A stretch of 64,000 bases of DNA, from assembly GCA_035772785.1 (NCBI GenBank), contig JAOCPU010000085.1:1-64000 (forward strand). Reading direction: 5' to 3'. Source of the DNA: Phlebiopsis flavidoalba (lineage: Eukaryota > Basidiomycota > Agaricomycetes > Polyporales > Phanerochaetaceae). Positions 43,016-55,085 of this stretch are shown here, piece after piece. The translations under genes and the position numbers were made by a program. Numbering within the stretch: position 1 is the stretch's first letter; each line of letters opens with the position of its first letter. The notes under the pieces were generated by a model. It worked only from the letters and a program-made list of their open reading frames with translations. It did no database searches and was not told where the DNA came from.

Positions 43016-45360
43016 CCCGGACAAGGAAACTGTGAAAGTATTAAACGACTACCACATGTAAAGCTCTACATACAACGTGCCACAAACTTGAAAATATGAA
43101 TTTTAGCGGTAATCCGCACCGTCATTGTTCACGGTATCGTGTCCTCCTCCCCCGACCTGGACGATGTTGCCCAGCTTCCCGGGCCGGTGCTAGCACGACG
43201 GATGTCTATGACTGAACCTTCACTCAAGTTCTCGCTGAACTCCTGACAAGCCAACTCCGGGCAAGCCCGTCGAGGGCATTACACACTCGCTCCCGGAACG
43301 AGATACAAGTGACTGAGGATGTTGGCTGGTCCCAATTTGATGTCGAAGGCACAGGGGAACCAGAGTGTAAGTCTGAGCGACGGATATTCATCATAAACCT
43401 AACTGATCAGGATAGGAGGCTGATCAAAATGAAAAGTCAAAGGCTGAAACTTATCAGTATCATGACGCACGCTCACCAGTATGTCCAATAGTGGGCCAAC
43501 GAAATGAAAGTCCTGACGGAGAGCAGTGAGCAAGCAGCTCATCCAAAGGCACAAGTTAAAGACTCACAATTTTCGTGGTGAGAATTACCAGCTCTGCAAT
43601 ATTTATCAATAGCATAGCACTATTTGTAATGTTATTAACGGTAACATCGAATCACTACCTCTCAACTCACACAAAGAAAAAGCGAGCCTAGGACTTGACT
43701 TTAACACCGCTTTGGAAAATCGGAAGAAAATTTGGCAGCTTACCGTCATGGAGTAAACATTGCGTCAGAGGTACGGTCATCTTCTTCGTTTGCATTGTTG
43801 TTTTCCAGGTGTCGAATGTTCTTTTCCATGTCGCGATGATGATAATAGACTCCGCCATTACTACAGGTGCACGAGACATGATGGAAACTGTGCTTCGGTT
43901 GGTTTTTATTTGTATATTTGTGAACGATAACAAAGGCTTACAGCTGCATTTCATTGAAATTCTGCATGAGCACACAAGAGTCGCTAGTGAGCTTCAATTT
44001 TTCGGGGATGTCACTCACACCAATACAAGCGGCCCAACAATGTTCGTCTCTGCAGGACATATGGATATTTTGGAGCTAATGAAAAAAATGTAAAGCTACT
44101 CCGGCATGTGCAGTAATGTACTGAGATTATGCCGTTAGTCATGCCGTCACTGGATATGGTCAGGCGAAAAACTCACGGAATTGACTACGACCGGAATCAC
44201 ACCCATGGCTGATACGGCGAAAAAATAGGATGGGAAAAAACAACATTACGGTCCATTATAATGTATATCCGCACTGCGGAGAGGACTAAAAAGAACGTTG
44301 ACACAGGCTTGCACTAGGACCAAATCAAACTGCAGCCACTTACTAGCAGTGAGAGCGTCGCATATCAGAATGGGAACTAGCACCATTGCAACGCGAATCT
44401 GACAACTGAAAAGTCTCTGTTAGCAGAGGGAGGCGTAAGTATGCCGAACGACTCTAACCGCTAGGCTGAATTAGCCTTCCAAATGAAAACACGCAGCTCA
44501 AGAATGGAGCAAACGTACATCCGGTGAGGGCTGAGGGAGCAGAAGAAAACAGAGCCTCGAGTAGCATCGTCCAGCGAATGATTACAAGGGGCACCGATGC
44601 AGGTGTGAATCTCCATCGCCAGACAAGCTCGATCTCTTGCTCCAGAGTGATGAGGTACTCGTAGATGACTAACGCTAGAAATCAGAATGTCAGGTTAAAG
44701 CGCAAGATAAACACCATACATCATCCGATACTCACTGAGGATCGCGAAAACCAGAAGCCCTTCGCCGCTGACTCTGAGAGAAATGAGTACTGGAAGTAAA
44801 CTGAGACTAAACAAACATACAGCGTGCTTACGGCCTCCATACCGGGGACACAGTACAATGAATTGCGTAGGAGAAGATGTAAGATGGCCTGCTAGGCCTA
44901 CGATTGAGTAGAGGGATATTGGGTAGTGGCTGGCCGACACGAACATATTATGTACTTTCTTTGGCACCTATAGCTGGTTGCATGCGTAATGTTGGCGGGA
45001 ATAGCGCATACTGTGAAGATGCATAACGTTTCAATGACAGACTGGCTCCTCGAGAGCGCGGATTGCAACGAGATGCGTGCGTGCGGGAAGGAGAATCGCA
45101 GATGTATGTGGCAGATGCTCCCGCAATGCTTGGAGCTAGCCGCATATAGGGACACGGTACCCACGCAACATGGCGGCGGTAAAGAGCTTTCGTACGATCT
45201 GCGCGTTGTTGCACCGTTAGCGCAGCGCGACGTTGTCCTTCGGCTGATAAATCAATCAGAAAAAAAAAGTGAATCAGAACTTAAAAGACAGATAGTTGGT
45301 TGAACTTACGGCATGGACACTGTTAGAGAGGTAAGGTGTTACATCCCGTGTCATAACTGC
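43016..45360. repeat. Tandem duplication unit D
   Basis: Second copy of unit C. It begins after the orphan promoter copy and ends near TACATCCCGTGTCA (about 45340-45353), which also closes unit C (about 42698-42712). Confidence 0.8.
43103..44840 (-). CDS. DUF6533 membrane protein, copy D
   Basis: Paralogue of copy C. Start Met-Glu-Ala at 44840. The DUF6533 exon (44680-44515) reads LVIYEYLITLEQEIELVWRW, then RFTPASVPLVIIRWTMLLEA, with a frame break right after. VAMVLVPILI (near 44370) and a polar end SENLSEGSVIDIRRAST to NNDGADYR (43240-43103) match copy C. Substitutions such as Arg-Lys to Trp-Arg in the domain suggest a relaxed or divergent copy. Confidence 0.55.
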
Positions 45361-46494
45361 AGCTGTAAACGCCTCGAATTTATGATTCTTGTGGCGCGTA
45401 CGATCACGCAGATGGTTTTCGTGACACACCACGAAGTTTTGAGGGCTAATCAGTAGGTCAGAGTTGACACGCTAAAACAAAACGTTGAATCGCATTCGTC
45501 CTTCACATTAATACCCTGATGCGCACGATGCACCAGTTTGAACGAAGAATTGATGATATCCATTTACCTAATGCTTGCGCAGATGTCACCGCACTTGTCT
45601 ACCGGTCGTCCTTGATTATATTAAACCTATTAAGGAGGAAATAGTTACATTAGAAGGTAAGGTGTATTGGTCGAAGCATGTCCGAGCTGCTGCGCTGACC
45701 AGCCTGACTACTAGCAACCGGAAAGGAAGACTTCAGAAACGTCCCCATTTGGTTCTCACAGAACGTCAAGAAGCGCGACGTCTTCGCACTACTTGAGGAA
45801 ATAAGTCAAATATTTCCATAGTGTCGAACAGCATTGAAACGTACTGTAGGCTGTCAATGACCAAATACACCTAGATTGTATACGAGTCGCCCTGGCGAGT
45901 CTTGCTGGGGTCTTGCGAAGCAACTTCTCAGATGACATGGATGATAGAGAATGATAAGAGGGTCGAATCTACGGCATGAGACCACTTACTTAAGGAAATC
46001 AGAAGTTGAGCGCAGCAACTAAAGGAATTCGTGAATACTCATCGCGATTCGCAGATCGACAAGCGAGGTTTGCGCACCGGGGTTTGGAAGCGTAAGTACT
46101 TCGCTTCGACTTTCTTAAGAAAGTTTCCGTTCCATTTATGAGAAAGCCAGCTGAATTTTCCAAAGAAACGACGGATTAGAGGCCCAATGCAATACGATGA
46201 GGTCGATAGCTTCGCGTCGCGCGATGGCCTGGACGAAGGAGGTATCACGTGCTTATGTCCCGAGCCCGAACCCGAGCCCGAGCCCCGCCCTCAGACGCCC
46301 CAAGCGAGATGCAGCGTGGCTCCTTTTCTGGGACGACGTCCACATGCATGGTTTGCACACGCGAGTGCCACCACCTCAAATGCGCTTAGGTAGCACTCAA
46401 ACCGTCTGATACTACGATCTTACTTGTTTCTAAGTTAATCTCACTGTTCCTGTGAAGTACCTCGATTTTAATCTCAAGGTGTTGGCCAGATGAC
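45361..46494. other. Intergenic, weak coding hints
   Basis: One 73-codon plus frame (45575-45796) reads AALTSLTTSNRKG and similar, and 46187-46393 carries a Pro-Glu repeat (PEPEPEPEPRP) coded by GAGCCC units at 46260-46285. Neither matches a known family. No gene is called. Confidence 0.35.
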
Positions 46495-46679
46495 CACTTT
46501 CCCAAGCAATGACGGCGATCTGTCGAAGCTAATCGAAGCCGCCCCTACCTACTAATTCAGAAACATTGGTCGACTTGCAATAGACCGGGAGATTCGGCCT
46601 TCCGGTTTCCCTAGCATCAACAAGAACGGACTCGCGCGCCATCCCGGATAACCACGTTATCAAGTTATCTATCGTCCGA

Positions 46680-46923
46680 CGACAGCGAAAGCGAGGAGTT
46701 GCGGTCCTATTTCGACAACACCGTCAAATCATGCGACGTGTTCCGCACCTTGCTCGCTAGCAAGACAGGGTCAGGGAAGTCCACCCTTGTCTCTGAAGTG
46801 CTCGACTTTGACCTGGACAAAGCTTGCTTCGGTGCGTCGCCGGTTACCAATCCATTTCCATATTTTGAGTATATTATATCTCGTGAGCAGCTTAGAGACC
46901 TTGCTCGTGGCCTGTGTTACTGA
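46680..46923 (+). CDS. P-loop NTPase (G-domain-like) fragment
   Basis: An 80-codon open stretch reads SCDVFRTLLASKTGSGKST, then LVSEVLDFDLDKACFG. KTGSGKST is a Walker A motif, although its first Gly is Ser here. The surroundings resemble the start of the G-domain proteins that are common in basidiomycete genomes, where a short polar leader precedes FRxLxxGKTGxGKST. No G3/G4 motif could be found downstream in any frame, so this is a fragment or an indel-broken gene. Confidence 0.35.
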
Positions 46924-47383
46924 TGTCGGAATCTATCAGGAACTGCCGGATGCCATCTGGATATCCAGGCGGTACAGTACCGAGGGTAAAGGTCTCAGCC
47001 TTGTACCCGGAGCTCACACACCGCCACGTTTCCGCTTCCATCAGGTAACAACATTCTAGCAGCGGCGCAGTATCAACGTGAGAGCTCCTCGCCATGATTC
47101 AAAGAAGATGAACATCACTGGAATGAGTCGGTTTGTGGCACTACCTTCCCAAGGCCGTGTAAGTCTTTGTTGATGGAGCGCTGTGATGAGTGCATGCATG
47201 AGCGTGGTTATTATGTTTGTCTTCCAATCATCATTAATTCTGATTTATGAGTCCTGCTGGAATCAGCATCTGGAATGATGTCGAGACTAAATGTCTTTCC
47301 ATGCTTCTATCCGTCAGGTACGAAGCAAACATAAAAGCATCTGTCAGGCACTCTTGAACGATCGCGCCCCCGAACGGTTTACC

Positions 47384-48872
47384 ATGTCGCCTCTTTCTCG
47401 AGCAGACATCACTACTCTCCAATTGATCGGACATGACACTATAGTGAATATAGTGGCTTTGTGCGTGGAGGCAATCCTCTATAGTGCGTGGATGCAACGT
47501 CGCTGTTAAGCACCGGATGGCTCATTTCCTGGATGAATAGCCGTGTACTTCATTTTCGCTATAATAGCGAGTCGTATCCTCCTGTACGCTTTAGTTCTAT
47601 TCTTCATTCGTTTTATTCAAACAAGCAACATGGCAGGAGAAGAAACTCGAAGACTGCAGTATTTATTGGAACCATGATTCTACTAATGTTTCTCATGGAC
47701 ACGGCGATCTGTATCATTGACGTGAACGACGCAATCCGTGAAATAACCCTCACACTCACCTCAAGCTCCGACATGTCATTAGCGGACCGATATACACTCA
47801 CAGATAATTTCCCGTGGGCGGTACAAGACGCGCTGTACGCATGGATGGTGTGTGGACATAGCATTGATCTCGACGTTTCGCTCTAACGTGTAGATGCCTC
47901 AGTCGAACCTAGGAGACGTGGTTATCATTTGGCGCGTGTCAGTCTTCTATAGAGGCGAAAGAGAGCGATGGTTGATGCTCTTACCAATTTCATTCCTTCT
48001 CGGCTCTCTCGGTGAGCAAAACTTCTTCTCAGTCGTATCATACTACTTAACGCTGATTTGCGTCAGTGACATCCGGATTCATCTCGTACTGTGCTGCCCA
48101 GTGGGCTGAGAACATCAGTATCGCGAATCTAGTTGACACTCCGTTCTGCAAAAACGCTCAACTGTCATCATACTGTACCACGCTCTCAACCACAGTGGTA
48201 GCGACATCGATGATGATTTTCAAACTTTGGTGAGCATGCCACCGCGGAACCTTGGCCCTGTGTCCGCCGCCTTTAACGTTGATGCTTACCATCTCCGCAG
48301 GCAGTATAGGCGCGATCGAGATCGCAGTCGAACTACGATCTATTGCTTCAAAGAAGACGTTAAGTGAGCGATTGATGACGATCTGTATCGAGTCGGGCAT
48401 CTTGTACATGCTATTCTTTGTGGGCAACTTCGCTGTGTCATTTCTGGTAACCTCGTTCTTGACACTTCGTCGTTTCTAGATAGAAGCAGTCATTACTGAC
48501 TCCTCAAATGCAATAATCCAGGCTGAAGACGATACACCGGCAAAGGCCCTTGCATGTACCATCTGGACTTATATGACCAGCCATATTTTGGTGAGGCTAC
48601 CTTTCTAAGCGAGATGCTACCTTGCTCACCCAGGGTACAGGGTATCTACCCGGTCTTGATGATCATAGTTCTTCAGGCCGAATCTTCCTCACTCGAGGCG
48701 GCAATATCGCGAGGACAGATAACGGAGCTATCCAAGACTTCTGGGGTCCATCTTCTGCACCTCGGATGTGCCTCAGACAGTGCATTCCGGAGGATTCGAG
48801 CTCGGTTCCCGGCTCGTCGTTCCCAGATTCGTCAAGAGTGTACGATCGAAACTGTCCGGGTCAACATTGACG
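47384..48872 (+). CDS. Seven-transmembrane protein, basidiomycete type, frame-disrupted
   Basis: A multi-pass membrane protein of the kind often annotated as DUF6534/6535-like or orphan receptor; ligand and role unknown. Start MSPLSRADITTLQLIGHD (47384) leads into a first helix, NIVALCVEAILYS, then a GTGCGT donor. Further pieces are IASRILLYALVLFFIRFI (47550-47610), RRLQYLLE, MLLPISFLLGSL (47975), VTSGFISYCAAQWAENISIA (48070), SAGSIGAIEIAVELRSIASK (48290) and TICIESGILYMLFFVGNFAV (48378), the late helix with the family's ESG. After one more intron come QGIYPVLMIIV (48645) and a Ser-rich tail. Several frame changes are needed. It ends about 60 bp from the convergent SDR-2 gene. Confidence 0.6.
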
Positions 48873-48928
48873 ACCGAAGATATGATTTGATTTATACGAT
48901 ACAAACTGACAATGCGCTTTTCACCGAA

Positions 48929-49820
48929 TCAAACGACATATCCCTTGCGACACCCATGTGAGCGGCATGGCCAATGCAGGATGGACATTTGGGTGTAGAC
49001 TCACCCCAGACGCATGTATCACCTGAAGCCGTTGACCCAGCCCGCTTCGTCGCTCGCCAGAAATGCGGCAATGGGGGGAAATCTCGTCCACGCGGCCGAT
49101 CCGTTTTTGGGATGCAGATTTCGCCATGTCCTCCTGCCAGGTTAGGGTTTCCGCTGCGAGCGACGGCGGTGCGGAGCATGTCCGTGTCGGTTGAGCTTGG
49201 TGCGATCGTGTTGACGGTGATGCCTTTCGCACCGAGGTCCTTCGCAAGAACGCGCATGATCTGCTCCAGCGCGCCTTTTGACGCGGTATACGCGAGGTAT
49301 ATCGGGCGGACGAGGGAAGCCTTTGTTTGCGAGGTGAGAAGAAGATAACTCGACCTCCTAGAAATATGTGAGGCCCGGCTCGAAAAGTTGCATCATCATA
49401 TGCACAGCAACTTACCAGCCTTCATGTGCCGTGCAGCCGCCTGGACCATGAAGAGTGGGACTTTCACGTTCGTCTGGAACTGTGAATCAAACTGCTCCGG
49501 GGATACAGTGTCCAAGGTCCCGTCGATGACCAGAGCGGCATTGAGCACCAGAATGTCGAGTCGACCATGTTCCTTCGCCGTGTCCTCGACAGTTGCGTGC
49601 CCTCTTCAAGCGACGACATGTCGGCCTTCACCGCGACGGCCTTGCCCTTGCCGCTGCCATTGATGCGCTCAACGAGCTCGTCAGCAGCAGTCCTACTTGC
49701 GTTGTAGTTGACAACGACGCGAAAGCACCATCCGCGGCGAGCCGTTCGGCAACGCCGGCACCTATACCCCCGCGAGGCACCCGTGACGATGGCAACCTTT
49801 CCAGAGAGCGGTAATGACAT
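48929..49820 (-). CDS. Short-chain dehydrogenase/reductase, FabG-like (SDR-2)
   Basis: Paralogue of SDR-1. Start MSLPLSGKVAIVTGASRG (49820) gives the cofactor loop TGASRGxIG. Then come VVVNYNASRTAADELVERIN, AVKADMSSLEEG, DILVLNAALVIDGT and TNVKVPLFMVQAAARHMKAG. An intron (49358-49415) is followed by RPIYLAYTASKGALEQIMRV with the Tyr-x3-Lys pair. LAKDLGAKGITVNTIAPSST, KRIGRVDEI and NGQVIHASGG come next. A last intron (48944-49004) precedes a 15-bp final exon coding GYVV. Frame breaks occur after the cofactor loop, before LVLNA, before the active-site Ser region and after NLAGG. Both introns sit exactly where they do in SDR-1. Substrate unknown. Confidence 0.85.
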
Positions 49821-50207
49821 TGGAAGAGGAAGAGTGGGATGAGTTCAGGGGTTGGAATGAGATTTCGTGCGACCCAGCTAGTTATACCCTTCGCGAGGTA
49901 CGTCCTGTAGGCCACGCATTCGTTCGGCATTTACGGCGGCTATGTATGCCGTTAAATCGGCAATTAGACTTCCACTCCAACGTCTCCGTCAGGAAATTGC
50001 GGCTATTCTGCGTCTACTTGTCAGTGAAGGAAATCTGGGGTCTTGCTTGGAAAAGAATGCGTCATGGAGATATTCGAGTTCGGATGACAGACCTTGAAGC
50101 AGATCGGTTCCGCACAGGTTGAGAATCGCGCAAAAACAAAGACGAAAAAAAGCCGGATGTGAGATTATCCTTGAGCGTTATATACAGTCTAAACGTTCTT
50201 GTTCAGC
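49821..50207. other. Short intergenic between divergent SDR-2 and the 3' end of the aminotransferase gene
   Basis: SDR-2 promoter side. A 58-codon plus frame near 49950-50120 has no recognisable feature. No gene seen. Confidence 0.4.
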
Positions 50208-52025
50208 TCAGCCTGGATCCCCTTGCACACGTTGCACGAAAGCGTCTCCCATCCACTTCTCAAAGTCCGATAACTACGCCATGCGTCAGTCGAAAGGACG
50301 ACATGCTGTATACATCAAGCTTACCTCATTATATATTTGTGCACTGAGCCGCGTCCAAAACTTGTCGTTATGGTAGAAGTGGGCCGCATATATTTTTGTG
50401 CTCAAGCAGCAGCTTGTCGCGGAGGACGTCGTTGGCGAACTCAATCTTGTCGGCGGGTACCCCCTTGGGGAGCGGCAGCTCGACATTTATCATGTTCAAA
50501 GTTTGCTCCAGGTTTTCGGACTCGTCCATGATACGTGTGCCCATATCTCCGCGATAAACGCTTTGCCACCATCGCGGGCAGATTCCGACAGTAGTCGTTG
50601 ATGACTTCTTCGCCACCAGCACGACCCACTCCCGGAAGTCCATGGCTGAAACGTGCACTGTGTGAGAATGCCGGCTCAGCAGTAATCGAAGACCGTCGTA
50701 CCTGCGCCGACGCTGAGGTAAGGTACAACGTCTGCCTGTGCCAGTCCCTAAAAGATTGGTCAGTGGACGAGGCTGCATATACCAGAACGCGGGCAAGCTT
50801 GCTCACAAGAAAAGGGAACAGCCCATTCATCTCCGTTGGTTTCGGTTTTTCTTCATCCAGTCGGCAGGGGAAGGGACTGACCCGGAGGGGTATATTGATG
50901 GGATGTATGGGAAAGCCGGTTTTGATTATATGCTGGTTTCCTGATCGTCGTGAACTGGTTTAGATAAATTTCACGCCCCGTAATGAAGAGAAACGAACCT
51001 CTTGGGCACGTATAGACACGGTTGGCACAACTCCGTGCTTCCGCGTAGAGCCATTTGTGGCAATTCTATTCACGGGTAAGGTCAGGAGAAAGATCCGTGC
51101 GCGCATCAGGAGAACGGCGTAACCGAGAACCAGAAAATCCGTCTGGACGGCCTCTAGATTGATATTCATCTCTTGGCCAATACTGTGAGCGGCGTCCACG
51201 AACGCTATAAACTCCCTCCTCGCGACAGATCTTGACCATTCTCCTGCCAGGGTAGCAAGATGCCGGGATTGCTGATCGATGCTATCCAGCACGCATTTAC
51301 AATTTTGGGTTGTGGATTTTCCGCAGAAGCCGTCGTGTCGTGGAAGGGAATGGAGATGGCTACAGAAGGCGTCGAGCACTTGAAGCGTTGGTCATACGGG
51401 AAACTGAGATGGAGATCGGAGTAGGGTGATATGAGGGTTGGTGTCGGCAAACATGTTCCATGTTCTTGAAAACGCCCTCTGTAGTGTAGTAGAAGCTAGA
51501 AAGATTATATTAGCATGTTCAGCGTCCCCGCGATGCATAGTATTCCACAACATACCTCACCGACCAGAATGTCACCGTCCCTCCATTCAAAGTTCCTAAG
51601 TACTACACCAATGCCGCCACAGTCGCGTTCTGTACCAACACCACCTCTTCCTTACGAGCTCCTAATAAACTTTCGCTAGGCGTTCGCAGTATGGAGTCGA
51701 GCATCGGGATAGCATGCCGCATACCAGTCTATGCGCAAAGAACTTGTCCGGGTTCTCGCCTCCACCTGGTCCGACAAAACATTCCAGCAGCGCACTTGAA
51801 CGATGGGGTTGGTGGGTTGCAGCACAAACGGCCGAGCCCTTAAGAAATTATGAGAACTTTGCGAGTAGTTTGTCAGGGAGTTCGGAGCTCACCATGATTC
51901 AAGTTAATGAACTTGGGGTCGAGAGACCAAGAATTGGGCGCATGGGACGTCCAAAGGTGGGCGGGGTAGTCCCAACATAGTCCCCCAGAGACCGATCTTG
52001 AAGTGCGGCTTTCCTTGTCAGACAT
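50208..52025 (-). CDS. Class V PLP-dependent aminotransferase (isopenicillin N epimerase-like)
   Basis: Fold-type I PLP enzyme of the class V family that fungal annotations call isopenicillin N epimerase-like; the real substrate is unknown. Start MSDKESRTSRSVSGGL (52025). DPKFINLNHG (51910) is the substrate-side motif FxNLNHGxxG, followed by LPDKLLAKFS and NPDKFFA (51740). After introns come VDAAHSIGQEMNINLEAVQT (51190-51140), the conserved DxAHxxGQ cofactor Asp region, and CHKWLYA (51060), whose Lys would bind PLP. ENLEQTLNMINVELPLPKGV (50500) and IYAAHFYHNDKFWTRLSAQI (50390-50340) form the C-terminal domain. An intron donor GTAAGCTTG leads to the last exon SDFEKWMGDAFVQ, ending at TGA (50208). 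At least six frame changes are needed. Confidence 0.75.
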
Positions 52026-53003
52026 GTGTAACAAGCTGTGGAGGGGGGGGAATGTCGATGTTGGATTTGCCCCTCCAGGCGGATGTGAGTGGTTAACAAG
52101 ATAAGGGGAGTATGCCAGTCGACTATACGTCACTAGTCAAGGTGGGTCGAGTCATAGCGAGTCCAGTCTGGCACGCTTGGGGAGAGTGAAATTTATAGTT
52201 TGGGCATTAGTAACGCTATGTCGACTTGATATCGCTGTTTTGTAAACCGAGTGTGGCAAGTCTAGATGGGTGAGGCACGGCGATGCACGGGGAACCGGGT
52301 TTGAGTTAGTAATCGGACCAAAACGCGAATTCAAGCGAGATTGTGAAGGAAATTGATCAAGCGTCTCTCCATTTGGTCAAATGTGCTGCATTTTTAGACA
52401 TGACGTCATTACATCGGGGGGACGTACAGTAGCCCAGACCAAATGTTTGCCACAGTTATAATCAAGGCGCTAGGCTCGTCTCAACTGGAAGTTGGACGTT
52501 TTTGAACATGCAGCCTCATAAGTGACTCATGTAAATTTCGAAATAAGATTGGCGAACAAATAAGACGCGCGAGAGCGCCCAGTAGCCATGTCCTCGCCCC
52601 CCCCCCCCCCCCCTATCGGTACTAGCCCGTGGTTAAATCGCAAAGCTATGTGAAGACGGAATGACTGTATTTGCGATGGCATCCAGTTTCCGAATTCATG
52701 CATTGCCTTAGATAGGAATGGTAGATGTCAAACGTCTCCCATGGACATGGTAACCTTGCTTGATCAATAAGCCACGGCGACAATAAATCAAACAATGGGT
52801 AAAATTACCCTGGAGAATCATAGTCACAATACCGGTCACTATCTAGGCGAGCATCGCTACCATGGCCTTTCTCACCAAAATCATGGGCTCGTAACTGATG
52901 GTGAAGCTCCCGTAAATAGTGCCTATGAAAAGCGGAAAAACATGCGACGTGGTCGTAAGTTTCCCTCTAACAGTTAGTGCGTTGATTGAACTGGAGGAAC
53001 GTG
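52026..53003. other. Intergenic with a 17-C homopolymer
   Basis: Upstream of the aminotransferase gene. A run of 17 C lies at 52597-52613. A 60-codon plus frame (52795-52977) has no recognised feature. No gene supported. Confidence 0.5.
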
Positions 53004-53655
53004 TCAGAACACAAAATGTCCTGAGCCTAGATCCGTAAAATGAGGACACGGATTGCGTTGCCTCTCAGCGTACGAGAACAAAGACTTAACAAAGAATAGG
53101 ACGAGTAAAGGATACCAGAGATGTCGATCCAAAATCACCATGAGTAAGTTCGCTCGGAGTGCTCTCTTGGATGTCCAAGGAGGTTCGTCATAGAAGTGGA
53201 CCCAAATGTTGCGGGGGGCAAGATAATCCATGCGTAACCCCTGAGGGGACCCCCTTGACCTCACCGTCTCGTGCCAGTTTATTAACGAAATGTCTTGGGT
53301 TTTTCTGTTTTTTGTGCTACGCTTTTTTTTTGCACATCGAAGCAGCAAGTTGCTGCCTCGAATACCTTGGCTGGTACGCACCCAAAAGCTTGTAGTTCCA
53401 TCAACGACGGATGGTCGCCACTGCAGTCAGGTAGCTAAACACGTACCCCTGTGCAGTACGAGACCATTTGTGTATTTTTGCAAAAGGCGCGCCGGGTTGC
53501 ACTAGTATGGGTTCCAATGCTACCATCCTAGAGCGCTCCCGTTCCGTGCGGCCCCCTTCGAAAATGTGATGCGCTCCCCAGGCGGCGACTAAGCGACGGG
53601 CGTGGAAAGCGACCGCCGTGCTGCATTTAGGTTGAACACAAGAGGTAGCGGTCAT
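53004..53655 (-). CDS. Possible fragment of an unknown minus-strand gene
   Basis: Two adjoining minus-strand frames look protein-like. One is CSTAVAFHARRLVAAWGAHH with RTERERSRMVALEP (53640-53510). The other is INWHETVRSRGSPQGLRMDY, followed by NIWVHFYDEPPWTSKRALRA and a hydrophobic LLMVILDRHLWYPLLVLFFV (53290-53100). The second could be a membrane segment. The family is not recognised and no start or stop can be fixed. Confidence 0.2.
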
Positions 53656-55085
53656 GCTACTCCACGAAAAGAACCGATGACGACAGAATTATTGGGTAAG
53701 TATAGAAAAATGGCCAATCAAGAACTGCTGTTCGTACGTTACGGATAGAACTTGAGTGTACACGCCAGACTTATGAATAGCGTTTCCTCCCAGGTTTCGA
53801 CTAAGTTAAAAAGCACGTTCAGCGGGCCCCCAAGTGTTCCCCCTACCAGAGGGACGTATCAATGAGTTCATCCTTTCAACCACTCCCTAGGCGTAATCCT
53901 TAGAAGCCATTTCTCTCCACCGGAAAAAGGGCCAGGTTTCGTCCGTTCGAGGCCATGTACTCGATACAGTCGACTATGACCAAAGTCCGAGTCTAGGACC
54001 GTCACGTCGTACGCTTGATATTTCCATCTTTGATGACTGGTGTGGATATTTGCGAATGTCGATCGAGGCAGATTTAGCAGGTTTGTCCCATGAGAATCAA
54101 TCGAGGCTACGTATGGACAATGAGGATGTATATCGCTTAGGTTCCTTTTTTGAAGCGCGCAGGTTTCCCTAACTAAAATTTAGTTCCCCCGCACACTAGA
54201 ATAAGTCATTAGCTGTACCCCGGAATAGACCACAATGTAAGGTTTTAAAGTACGTACATTAATAAGATGCGACCCGCCCATGATGGTAAGGACGGAATAT
54301 TATTGGCTATGAGCCCCGTCATTCTTAAACCAAGCAAACCGCGAATTTCCACTGACTATATAAGGATCATTTCAACGCATAGAGCTACAACCGCGTCGAC
54401 GATCTGACGCTATGCCCGATAGATCGAAGTGCCAGCACATATCCGAAGAAGAGAGGGGTGCCATGACTGACGTTGATGTGAAAGTCAGAGTCGGGCAGGA
54501 GTGATTGAGCAACTTATATACACTCACAGTAGCTCCTCATGATAGCCAGACGGATGGAAAAGCAGCTGTGAGTCTTCGTAATTCCCGGTAGAGAACTATG
54601 AGTAGGTTATTACAACTCAATAAGGCTAGCTCAGACCGGCAACCTCACGATAGAGGCTCCCGGAAATGACTATGTGAGGGCAAGCGTGCGACCAACACCT
54701 CAAAAGCGACGCATACGGGACCAAGCCTCAAGCACGATGTGATGCAATCACAGCTGCACTCCATCTTGAGCCTGAACGATAGCCGTAGCCGGAGTTGCGG
54801 ATGAGTGATTAAGTAGTGCGCAAAAAAAGTCCCCCCCCCCGGTGAACAAACCGTAAATGACGGGCGCGTGCGTCAAGGCTGCGGTTGCAGTGGGTCGGTT
54901 GTGGCCACCCTTTGCCCCCCCCCCAGACGCCGTGTTTTCGTCACAGACCGTGACAGTCCTAACGCATCACAAATCACTTCGGTTCCACGCGCCATCACGC
55001 GCACGCGTCCCAAAGGCTCTCATCCGCTATCCTTCACACGTCACAACTCACCGCGTCCTAAAGCCGCCTTTCGGTTAAGTGAAAA
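53656..55085. other. Intergenic, no gene seen
   Basis: No open frame of note between 53700 and 54850. C runs occur at 54831-54840 and 54918-54925. The last 200 bp are the upstream region of FEN1. Confidence 0.5.

Noticed and set aside
46187..46409. Pro-Glu repeat protein
   Set aside because: A short GAGCCC repeat inside a 68-codon frame, with no start context, homologue or exon partner.
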